A stretch of DNA of 64,000 nucleotides, taken from assembly GCA_963210315.1 (NCBI GenBank), contig OY723253.1, forward strand, positions 744,001 to 808,000. The letters run 5' to 3'. Position numbers and translations under genes: made by a program. Position 1 is the first letter of the stretch; each line of letters begins with the position of its first letter. The stretch comes from Rhynchopus euleeides (Eukaryota > Euglenozoa > Diplonemea > Diplonemida > Diplonemidae). The notes under the pieces were generated by a model. It saw nothing but the letters and a program-made list of their open reading frames with translations. It was not told where the DNA came from and ran no database searches. Positions 19,508 through 29,920 of this stretch are shown one piece after another.

Positions 19508-21265
19508 CTATAGATAAATCAGCAGAGGGTGGAGGGACCCCACAGTCCGGAAGGACTGCAGCACTGCATCCGAGTGTATCCCTGCCTCCCGCAAGGCAAT
19601 ATCTTCACCTTCGTGATTCAAGTATGCGCGCACGGCTGCGTTGTAGGGTGCAACATGTGCAGCCATCTTTCCCACCTCGTACAGCCACTCCTCTGGGCCA
19701 GTCTTGTCCTTCGCACTATCTTCCCACGCACCGAGCTGGAAGACGCAATGTGCCCCGTCGGCAGCAGGGCCGCTTATGACATTCGCCACAGTATCCCGCG
19801 ACACGTACTTCACCAAGCGGACCAGGCGCGGGACATGCTGCATCATGTGTTCGTGTTCCGCATCCTGCTGCAGCGATGCGTTGCACAGGACAATGATATT
19901 TAAGGCACGGGCGGCCCGCTCGAGCCCAGTTGCAACAACAGGTAGCGTCCCAAGCAGCCCGAACCGCCGCATTTCAGCACACCCGAGGTCCCCGCACATG
20001 GTTTTGCCCATAGCGGCGCCCACGCTCAGCCTCAGGAAGGAATCGCTGTCATCACATGCGTTCATTATCTTTGTGGCGGCATGCATGGATGATGTCGCAT
20101 GCAATGCGCAGTTCCGTGCGGTGTTGAAGGACGCCATAATCCTGTCGCCAAAGAATACGTCGACCAGTCCGCGCGACTCCTCGATCACCCTCAGTGAAAA
20201 GGCGAGCAGCAAGCTGAAACGGTTGGTGAACATCGCAGCATCCTCCTTGACATGGTGCAGTGTGCCGCAAACATTGACCACAAGGATAGTGGCCTTCGTG
20301 TGCCGAAGCACCCCGAGCCGCCTCGCAAGCGGTGTCGGTGCCATCAGTATACTTGTGCTGTCGGTTGTATTGGTTGTGCTGGAGTTGGTGTCGAGGTCGG
20401 CAGCCCCTTCGCCCCCCCCACCGTCAGACTCACTCTTCGTCAGACAAGACTTCGGCAGGTAAGGGCGGTACGCACGCAGGTTCTTCTCCAGGCACTGAAG
20501 TGCTTCATACATCGCAGGAGGAAGGTGGCCCTCGGCCTCTCGCAGCATAGCCGCCACAGTGTCCACATCGTAGGCGGCGAGCAGCTGTGCAACCGTCTCC
20601 ACTGTTTCAATTGTCATCCGCATCGACGTGCGCTCCTTCTCCACCGCATGGGCGAACCCGTGAGTGGCTGCGAAGTCAAGGAGCAGCACGAGAAGAGACA
20701 TGAAGGTCTCGTGGAGCCCCTTGATGACGGTGACCTTGCAAGGCAACTCTGTGCAATCGAATGCGTCATCCCTGCGTTCCACACGGTGCCACATCGGGGC
20801 AGTCCCGGGCAGGTCGAACAACCCGAAGCGGAAAACCATCTCCAGGCCTGTGACAAGCAGCCAGACAGCAGCGATTGCAATCATCTTTGATGCAAATCCC
20901 CTGCCAAGCCCCAGCACAAGCGACAGGTCTGCAATCAGCACAAATAAGGCCCACACTGGCTGGCTCCCGATGGTGCGGTGGTTAAGATCCATGACGGCGA
21001 CGCAGGCAGCGAAGGCAATCAGGGACCCACGCACCACCAGGGGTGTGATCTCCACGCGGCAGAAGCAGAGGACCAGGAGGATAAAACTGGGACCGCTCGA
21101 CAAGATGTCTGTGGCTGTCTTCAGCGGCCAACGCGTCCCAAAGACAACGAATATCGACGCACTGGATAGGATGGACAGCCCCGTCAGGAACAATAACCTC
21201 CTGTCGATACGCCGTTTCCCAGTCAGCTTCCCATCCATCGAGATAATCCGCTCGAAACATCCCAT
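19508..21265 (-). CDS. Membrane protein with degenerate class III nucleotide cyclase domain
   Basis: The chosen start MGCFERIISMDGK gives 585 aa; a longer in-frame extension upstream is low-quality sequence. About five or six hydrophobic segments fill residues 22-205 (for example LLFLTGLSILSSASIFVVF). A helical linker with a charged region then leads to a cyclase-homology-like domain (about 305-520). It contains ATILVVNVCG at the first strand and VDVFFGDRIMASFN at the second. The position that normally carries the first metal-binding Asp (F-D-I-x-G-F) is Asn, which argues against catalysis. The domain could be a pseudo-cyclase sensor. Membrane-bound cyclase homologues are abundant in kinetoplastids. 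No intron was needed. Confidence 0.65.
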   Translation of the reverse strand: MGCFERIISMDGKLTGKRRIDRRLLFLTGLSILSSASIFVVFGTRWPLKTATDILSSGPSFILLVLCFCRVEITPLVVRGSLIAFAACVAVMDLNHRTIGSQPVWALFVLIADLSLVLGLGRGFASKMIAIAAVWLLVTGLEMVFRFGLFDLPGTAPMWHRVERRDDAFDCTELPCKVTVIKGLHETFMSLLVLLLDFAATHGFAHAVEKERTSMRMTIETVETVAQLLAAYDVDTVAAMLREAEGHLPPAMYEALQCLEKNLRAYRPYLPKSCLTKSESDGGGGEGAADLDTNSSTTNTTDSTSILMAPTPLARRLGVLRHTKATILVVNVCGTLHHVKEDAAMFTNRFSLLLAFSLRVIEESRGLVDVFFGDRIMASFNTARNCALHATSSMHAATKIMNACDDSDSFLRLSVGAAMGKTMCGDLGCAEMRRFGLLGTLPVVATGLERAARALNIIVLCNASLQQDAEHEHMMQHVPRLVRLVKYVSRDTVANVISGPAADGAHCVFQLGAWEDSAKDKTGPEEWLYEVGKMAAHVAPYNAAVRAYLNHEGEDIALREAGIHSDAVLQSFRTVGSLHPLLIYL

Positions 21266-22506
21266 GATTGGAACGCCCCTGCTGAGGGTGGTAGTGGTGG
21301 CGGAGGGGGGGCTGGATAGCCTGCGAAGACCCCAGGGTTTTGTTGGGGCGTTGCCGTGAACAAGTGGCTTTGTGCGTTGCTGTGTCCAAACACACTGCGG
21401 CACCGCACGCTCCCACTGGCTCTTTCTGTGGAGGGTTTGCAAGGGAGATGCGTACATGTCGCAACAGCAATCCGCAACGCCAAAAGCTGGGGAAGGGGGA
21501 TACTGTGGGGTACACCAATGCGAGCTTTGCGCGGCGCTTTCCTCGAAAAGGGCGGCTCGGGATCGGGCGCAGCGCCAGACAAAGAGAAAGAACAACACAC
21601 GACGCACTGAGCGCACTGCCCTGTGGTGCAGCCGCAGTGAATGGTGATCACTCTCGTGCGTGGCATAAGTCTGGCGGTAGGCTATCTTACAGCACCACAC
21701 ATGAGGTGATCACCAGTATTCCCCGCAGTGCGTCGTGCGGTGAAGCTGGGGGCAGGGGGGTAGGGGCACACGAGCTGGGTTCCCGACTGTCTAGGCGATT
21801 CGGGTGTTTCCGCCCGCACCTCGGCTGACGAGCGGTGTCGGGTGTTGAAACATTTATTCGAGGGTCCAGCTCTAGGCAGGTCAGATGATGCACGTCAGTG
21901 TGCCGCGTGCTTGGGGGACGCCTGGCACATCACACACGGGCAAGAGGGTGGGTTGGTGGGTGGGGCACCCGCACGCTACCCGTGTGGCCCCCACCCGCCG
22001 TCCACTGACACACAGTGCTGGCGCGACCGATTCTCGGTTGGATGGTTGCTTTCAACCATTCAACCGGGGCCGGTCGAATGGTCGAATGGTAGTGACTCCA
22101 GGTATTTTCCGGTGAATCAGCCACGCGAGCACTGCACAGACCACCCAGAATATGACGCATGTTAACCGGGTTACATCTGGCCAAAGAGGTTGGCAAGAGG
22201 TTGTGCTCAAAGACAATCTGAGCCTCAGATAGACGGCTGTCCTCCCCAGGGGACGGCGACTAGCAGAATGCCGAGGTGCACTGTGCTGGAGCCTACTACT
22301 AAATACACCACCCAGGTGGGTGCGCAACACAATGCACGTATGGGCCTCCCCGTCAAAACGCATCGATGAAGCGGATACAATCAACAATGCATTGAGAGGT
22401 TCGGCAAAGACAACTCCATACACCCACCACACCCACCCCCCCCCAAGATCATCAGAACCGAACGGCGGCACATCCCCCATCTACAAAGCACGACTGCTAG
22501 TCACGC
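21266..22506. other. Intergenic region between polycystin and cyclase-like genes
   Basis: No gene is recognised. Small inverted repeats occur near 22045-22090 (GGTTG...CAACC and GGTCGAATGG). The 21395-21445 stretch shares a block with 19030-19075. Confidence 0.45.
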
Positions 22507-25500
22507 CTACTTCTCTGATGGTTCTTCAGGCAATGTCACTAGCTTGACACGTTTGAAGGAACGTGTCCCAGAGCTAGAAGTGGCCTTCTGGAGAGCCCCT
22601 TGGGTGGGCACCTTTGCAAGCTGCGCAGTCGACGAAGCGTCAATCGCGGGCACCCTCATGGCGGGCTTGGCCCCACGGGGGGAGGCGGGCGGCAGGCCAG
22701 GGCTGCCGATGCCGCCACCGCTCCCGCCTCCGTCGTCGCCGTCGCACTCATCGTCGTCCTGCGCCCCCACACCGCCTTCCTGCACCAGGTTGCCAATCCA
22801 CTGCGTCATGTCGGTCTCCATGATCTTCCCGAGGATCTGGTTGATCTGGTTGCAGATGAGGGTGTCGAGGCGCCCGTCCACCTGTGTCTGGATCTTGGTC
22901 TGCAGCACCCGGCCCACCTCCGACTTGCGGTGGTTGTCGGTGGAGAGCTTCGGGAGGTGTGCCTTGACGCGCTCTGCTGCGCCGCGCTGCTCCTCCCAAC
23001 GCTTCTGCGGGTCGCCTGCGAAGTTGACTTTGAAGAACTCGTCGAGGGGGTCGACCCTGCGCCGCCCCCCTGAGAGGCGGTCGTGCCGCTCCCGGCGCAC
23101 CTCCTCGAAGTCCTCCTGGCTGCCCGTGAAGGTCTTCTTCGACATCTCCAGCAGCCACGAGTGCAGGAAGCTCATCAGGTCTTCCACCATCTCCTTGGGT
23201 GTGACGTGCGTTTCCTTCGCAGCCTCGAGCACGAGCCCCTCCACACCAGTCTCTGCTTCGTAGAGGAATGCCGCACGGTCCTTGCCGAACGTCTCCTCAA
23301 GATGGTCGTCAAGCACCTGTGCAGGCAGGTGGGGTGGGTCAGGCATAATGCGGCGGCATATTGAATCACACAGGTGCAGGGAAGCTTGTCTTTCGGGGGT
23401 GTGTGGGTTACAGAACAGGAGTGGTATTGCCACAGTGTCGTCAAAATATCAAGATTGTGTACGATGTGCATACCTTGGGTGTGAGTTCGAGGTTATCCCT
23501 GAACTTCGTCACCTCCTTCCGTTCCAGGAACTCGCGCTCCAGCGAGGCCCAATAGGTGCGGGGGTTGAGGTCGCGTGCTGCCTTCATCTGCTGCGCGTAG
23601 TCTGCAGAGGAGATGCACCCCGTCATGCGCCTGACGCAGAGCACGGCCCACTTGCAGAAGTGGACAATCTCGATGATGGGAGGGAAGTGGAGGATCCATG
23701 GCAGCGGCTTCCACTTGAGTGCGACGTTGCGCCCGTCGGATTTCCACATGTCCTGGTCGCGGCTGACCAGCTCTGCCGCAACCTTCATGTCGGGGTACTC
23801 CGCCTCGTCTGCCTGTGCCACGGCATCCGACAGCACTGCAACCATCATGTTGAAGAGCAGGAACACCGCAAAGATGTGGAACAGCGCAAAGAAGATAGGC
23901 GTGAAGATGCGGTCGGCCTCCCGCAGGGCAACATAGTCGAAGTCACCCAGAAGCATCAGCAGCAGAGACACGCAGCTCATCTCGATGGAGCGGTAGTGTT
24001 CGTCGACGTGGCCGTACACCACGAAGCACATCACAGCGAAGGCGATGAAGACCAAGGCGAAGATGAAGAAGATCTCAACGATCTCCTGCCCGCCCTGCTT
24101 GACGGTGCGGTGGAAGAAGCTGCCTCCAGGCGTGACGTGGTCGAGGAAGCTGAGCCACCGCAGGAAGATGAATGTCGTGTTGAGGGCATCGAATGCGGCA
24201 CGGATCTCATTAAGCACGGCCATCAGGTCGTAGTCAGGGGGGTAGTATACGTTTTGCAGAAGCGAGTTCTCCGTCAGCCCTGCATACATCGTGTAGAAGC
24301 GCATGGTCCAGGCACCGATGAACAGCAGGTAGCTGATCATGTCGAACACAAGCCAGAAGTCTGCGAAGGAGCGCAGCGCAATGACAGCCCTGAAGACGTA
24401 CCAGGTGTGGACCTGCACGTTGCTCATCTCCATCCTGTAGATCTGTGCCCACCTGTAGAACCACAGCCCCACGTAAGCCATCGTCCACACAAAGTAGAGG
24501 AAGAGGAAAAAGAAGTACACCCAGCTGTGGTCTTCCCAATCGAAGAGGGCGAAGCCGATGGTGTGCTGTGTGGGGATGAAGGCGCCTGCGGCAGTGATCT
24601 CGACGAAGAACTGGTATTTTGTGAACAGGTCGAGGTTCTGGTTGTAGAGCACCATCTCGATCGACACCGCACGCGTCTGCTTGTCGATCCACGGCACCCG
24701 CACCGTCTCGTTCTGGTGTGTAAATGGGTTGAAGTGCGTCACCTCGATGCCGTCCCGCAGCAGCTCCATCGCCTTCATGACCTTGGACATCTCCCAGTTG
24801 AAGGGGATGATCAGGGCAAACCCATCGCAGCCGTACCCCCTCACAGACAGCTGCCCGAAGTAGTAGGAGTAAGTGCTGGAGTTCAGCGCATTGCAATCGC
24901 GGTACTTGTAAGCTTCTGTTACAAACTGTTGGCTTTCGGGCACGCTGTCCATATCAAGGGGGGCTTGCTCGGCATAGGTCACAGGAAATGCATTCGGGTT
25001 GCAATTCGCACTATCCAGCTTGCACCGCTCCGCCTCATTGTAGAACTGCGTCCCATCATGCACAACGTTGGTCGCCTGAAACGAGAGGTTTCCCTTCGCA
25101 GGCTTCCCCGGGTCCTCCCCCATCAGCTTCAGGTACTCGGGGTAGCAGAAGGCGCCGTAGTCATTCAGACGATCCAGGATGCGTCTCTTCGGCATCTGGT
25201 CTGTGGCACGGTGCTGCCGCAGCTCCTCCCACTGCGTGCCGCAAGATGTCTGTGCCACCCGCATCTGGCGGAGCTTGATGGCTCCGATGGGCATGTTGGA
25301 GTCCTGCACAAACGTGTTCCCACGCTCGTTGGCCCCGTTCTGCCAAATGCTCTCAACCAGGGGGCCCTGGAAGAACTCCCAATACTCTTCATCAGTCATC
25401 ACATCGTAAAAAGTCTTCTTGAAACGCAGCTCGTCGCTCTGTGTGAACTCCTCGTCGAGGAACTTATCCAGCGTGCCTGCCGTCATCCAATACCCCGAGC

Positions 25501-26117
25501 CAAAAGCATCACGTGTGTCCAGCAGGAAGACGGTGAACAGCAACACGAAAGGGTAGTACACTGTCGCACCCAGCAAACTTGTTGCTGCCGAATGCTGTTT
25601 TCTGACAAACTGCAGATCGAACCGCGTCGTCGGATCGGTACTATAGTATCTGTGCGTTGGGGAGGAGGGTGTGTTGTCAGGCCACATCGCTTATATTCAG
25701 GAGTGTTCGGCATCCTGGACATGCCCACTGGGGACAGGCATCATCACACCAGCCCCGCAGCACTTCAAAACATCAACGAAACCAAACAAACCCACAACCC
25801 TCACGCACATACCGCAGCACATCATCCAGGTTGACCGTCCCGCTGAGATCCGGGTCCTCCGTGTTCGCCAGTTCGCGCAGCTCCGCCTCGATGCGGTCCT
25901 TCTGCTTCTCGATCTGCTTCTCCGTCAGCTGCGTGGTGCGGCCCTCCCTGCCCTTCTCGCGGACCGCGAGCACAGCCTTGAGCTCCTCCACAAGCTGGTC
26001 CACAGGAACCCTCCCATTCCACGCCTTGCTGCTGTCGCGGTGACGCAGCCTGTAGTTGTTGTTGGCCCAGTCGGTGACGCTCTCCACCTCCTCCGGCCGC
26101 AGCAGTGTCGTCGTCAT
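22507..26117 (-). CDS. Polycystin-type cation channel (PKD2/TRPP family), three exons
   Basis: Exons are 26117-25813, 25649-23474 and 23316-22507 (1096 aa). The donors are GTATGT and GTATGC, the acceptors CGCACAG and CTGCACAG, and the frame is kept at both joins. The start ATG follows CGGCTGCAG, a good trans-splice acceptor. Residues 1-100 form a charged cytosolic domain ending in DPDLSGTVNLDDVLR, EF-hand-like. TM1 is near 131-146, a large extracellular (TOP/polycystin) domain with several Cys runs to about 460, and TM2-TM6 follow (HSWVYFFFLFLYFVW onward). The pore helix and filter SLLLMLLGDFDY lie near 665, and TM6 contains FLLFNMMVAVLSDAV. The C-terminal tail is helical, then acidic and Ser/Pro-rich. 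Family members are Ca-permeable channels, often ciliary. Confidence 0.93.
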
Positions 26118-26524
26118 CGCCGCAACGCTGCAGCCGGGCCGAACCCAGCAGCCGTGACCCCCACCGTTGCAGCGACTGAGACAGGCCCTGCCTGTGCCGC
26201 TGCCCAGTGCCCTGCAGGTGGCGTGCAGACACCCACACTCCACACAACAACAAGCCAGCCGGGGCCAAGGTGCAGACGGGGCGGGGGGGAAGGGGGGGGA
26301 CGGGCGGAGGGGAGGGGGGTCCGGAGGCCGCATGACAGACATATCGGTGCGGCTCTACGCTGTGCCCAACCACAGCGACATGCTCTGCAAGGGGCGACGA
26401 CAGCCGCTTCCAATGCCGGGGGCAGGGGGGGGGGTTTCGGGTTTTTGTGTGTGAGGTACAGGCGAGATGGGAATTGGGTGGACAGGGCGGGGTGGAAGGC
26501 CACAAGGGGCTCGGCAGGGCCAGG

Positions 26525-29500
26525 TTAATCCCTGTCCATGCTGTCCTCCTCTGATTCTTCGTCAGCCCCGTCGTCGCTGTCGCCACCGCCGTCGTCGGAC
26601 GGCGGCTCGTTGTTTGAGACGTTCTGGAGAGCAGCTGTCGTGGGGTCCAGCCTGCCCTCGTCGATGCGATCGAACAGCGTCTCTGCCTCACCGGCAGCAC
26701 CGGCACTCATCACCCTGCGCAGCACCTCCTCCTGCATCGGGTGCCGAGCGGCCGCCATCAGCGTTGACCCCTGTGGGTGCGTGGGTGATGTGATATAATT
26801 GTGGCCGGCAACCCACTGCCACGCGATGCCCCGCAAGCCGCCTATATATAGACATGGGCGGCAACTCGACAGACACAAGGTGTCATGCCCAGAAGCCATT
26901 CCCCTGCAATACACCCCTCACCCCACTCGCAGAGCAGGGCAGCAGCAACAGGGCTTGCTGTTGGCTCTGCCCTGAACACGTGTCGCTAGGCTGGCAGGCT
27001 GGCATACCCTCTGAGTCGCGGCGCGTGACCCGCGCACCAGGCGCCAAGACAGGAAGATGTTAAGCAGCACGGCAGGTGCCTGTGGGTGTGGGCGTATGGG
27101 GGTTCCGCGTGGGCGTGTCGGGCAGCAAGCAGCACAGCTGAAAGGGGCAGGGTGCTACGGAAACACACCTTCTGCTTGATGAGCACCTCCTCGTAGATCT
27201 CATCCAGGGACTGCGTGATGAAGGGGAGGTAGCGGATTCCTGTTGCGTTGAACTGCCCCAGCACCGCGCGCGACCACAGGAAGTTATGCACAGCAGCCCT
27301 GCGCTGCACCCCCTCCTTGTGGGCAGACGCAAGGAGCTCACGGCGCTCACGCTTGTAGCGATCTGTAGTGCGAAAGGCGTGATGGTGGGGCACAGTTTCT
27401 ACATTTCAGTTCTGCCCCACCGCCCCCCCCTCAGCTTCGACCCCTAGCCATACCTTTCAAGCAGCGCACCAGCCCAGAGAAGAGGAGCCGCACGCACTCC
27501 TTCAGCTCTGTGAGGTGCCTGCCCTGCTCGGCGTTGTGCTTCGCGATGCGCTTGTCGAGCTTCTTCATCGTCCGTTCCTTCAGGTCCTCTGCGACGTTCT
27601 GTGCGGACAGCGCGACACAGGCACCCTCCAGGTCGATAGCCTCCTCTGCAGCGCACATCGCCTTCTCCACTGGCACATCCAGTGACGCGAACACAATCTG
27701 CAGAGTGGGTGGGTGGGTGGGTCGGTGGTGTGGGGGGCAATCTGGGAGGCGATGGCACGGCGGGTGGCCCAGCTGAAGGCATACTTCCCAGATGAAGCCG
27801 CGCTCGAAGTTGTCGGACTTCGACAGCGCCCACCGCACGACATCCATGGGTGTGACGATGTCCAGCTGCAGGAGGTTTGCCACCGTGATGGAGGTGCGGT
27901 GAGGTGCGGCGCTCCAGAACTCCTCGGCAGCGGTGATGATGTTCGAGGCGTCCTTCGTGACCTCAGACAGGGCAGGTGTGTACTGCCGCAGGAGGTGCAG
28001 CTCGTGCGCCACAGCGTCGGAGCCCAGCAGCAGGAGGCACTGTGTCAGCAGTTCAGCCTTCTCGACATCGGAAGCAGCACCCTCGCCGTCGGACACACGG
28101 GACAGGATGCCGACCACCTGCTCAGGGGTGACGCTCTCGTCCGCACGTATCTTCCGCAGCAGCCCGTCGGCATCGCGTTTGAACCGCACGTCGGCGTCCT
28201 TGAACTTGTAACCCCCAAGGGGGCCTTCGTCCTGCCACACCTTCGCCACGTCGACAAACGACGGGATGCACGACTGCAGGTGTTGCTGTGATGAGGGGTG
28301 TGGTGAAGAGGAGGAGGGGGGCACGTTTCATCACCGCCAACACCTCCCCGTGGTTTCCCCTCCCTCCCCTTCCTAGAGTTCGTTCGCAAATCAGTGGGAC
28401 AACCCGGTAAGCCCCACCCACCCGCCCATCCCACCACCACAACACGGGAAACACACCTTCGTCCCAAACCGCATCAGCTGCTGCGTCATCTCAAACCAGA
28501 ACAGCTTCCGGCACCCAACCGTGCGCTTGTCTGCCTGGGCGTCCTTCTCACGGATGGTGTCCCACAGCCACCTGAAGTTGTGATTCGCAAGGTGGCTTGC
28601 GAAGAGGTACTGGAGGCGGTGTGCCAGCGAGGTGCTCAGCAGGGGCAGCTGCTCAATAAGCGTCTCGAAGGCCTCCACGAGCACCAGCGCGAAGGGCGAC
28701 ATGGGTGCCTGCACCAGCTGCGCCAGCAGCGCGGTGTAGAAGGGCAGCGGGAGAGGGGAGTGGGGCAGCGACAGGGCGGACCCCAGCACCGCCTCCACGA
28801 CGTACGACGATGTGCTCATGATGTGCACATCCCTGCGCCGCGGCACCTGCAGCAGGCACTCTGCGAGCATCTTCACATCGGCGTGGAAGCAGTGGATCAG
28901 GTCCAGCGTCACCTCCCGCGCCACAGCCCTGTCCACGAGGTGCAGAGCGCCGCGCTGCACCAGCGTCATCTCATCCAGCATGTCGAACACGCCGCTCTGC
29001 TCCCCCGACTCGCGCACCGGCTTCCGCGTGCCGACCGCACCCGGCTCCCACACGTCGAACAGGCACAGCGCTGCGGGCTGTGTGGGATACGCAACCCACG
29101 GGGCGTGCGACGGCAGCCTCGCAAGCTGCACCTGCACATCGCTCTTGAAGTTCGCATCGCAGTACGTCGGGAACAGGCCCGCCCCACACACCTCGGTGTG
29201 CTTCACCTCTGCGTACAACACCTCCAGCGCGTCAGGCTCGTCCTCCGCATCCGCACCAATCACAGGGTGCTGCGTGTAGTTGTACTGCTGCACCACAACA
29301 GGGCGTCGCGTGAGCAGCGCCTGTGTGCGCTGCCTCTTCTGGAAGTATGTGTCGAGCTTGTCCATCGCCGTGGGGTGTGCGGGGTGCCAGGGCAGCACGG
29401 AGAGCACCAGGTAGGCCACCGCGTCGCCCCTGTGGTGGAGGAAGGGCGTGGCCTCCATGTGCACCTCCAGCTGCTCCAGGAGGTCGTCCAGCAGGCGGGC

Positions 29501-29920
29501 CTTGGGAATGACACCCCTGTTGGCGATGCACCCGAAGAAGCGGAGGAACTGCTTGGTGCCGGTCCAGTCTTTGGACTCTATGCTTTTGTTCATCTCGGCT
29601 TCGCAGTGGGTGAGGATATCGTCGGCACAGCCCGGCTTGTCCTCACCGATGCATGCGAGCAGGCAGGCATATGCCGCAGTGCGGTGGGGCACGCCTCGCA
29701 CGAACTGCGCAAAAGAGGTTTTGAAGATCCCGACGTCCTCCTCGCTCGCCACGAACAGCGCGGCGGCGGCTGCCCTGATGTTGAGAACGACTGCCTCGCA
29801 CGCAGCGTCTGCAGACAGCTCACTCGAGTAGCGCTCGTCAACCCCGACCTTGGCAAGTGCCTGATGAACCTGGCGCCGCAGCGGCACCGACTCGTGCACC
29901 AGCTTGCGTATGGCAGCCAT
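26525..29920 (-). CDS. Nuclear cap-binding protein subunit 1 (CBP80) homologue, five exons
   Basis: Exons are 29920-28457, 28285-27785, 27697-27454, 27362-27169 and 26770-26525 (882 aa). The donors are GTGTGT, GTATGC, GTATGG and GTGTGT, the acceptors CACAG, CTGCAG, CTACAG and CACAG, and the frame is restored at every join. For exon 2 an alternative acceptor 12 bp downstream (CTGCAG) is equally in frame. Family features are the helical MIF4G-like repeats, the VVQQYNYTQHPV segment, LQYLFASHLANHNFRWLW (about residue 450), and the last repeat with DIVTPMDVVRWAL and ITVANLLQL. The end is acidic (DDGGGDSDDGADEESEED). CBP80 partners CBP20 to bind the mRNA cap, important where every mRNA carries a trans-spliced leader. 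It is somewhat longer than the usual roughly 790 aa. Confidence 0.85.

Noticed and set aside
23282..25834. 850-codon plus-strand open frame opposite the polycystin gene
   Set aside because: The minus strand encodes a clear channel with transmembrane helices and pore. The plus frame is a compositional shadow of GC-biased third positions.
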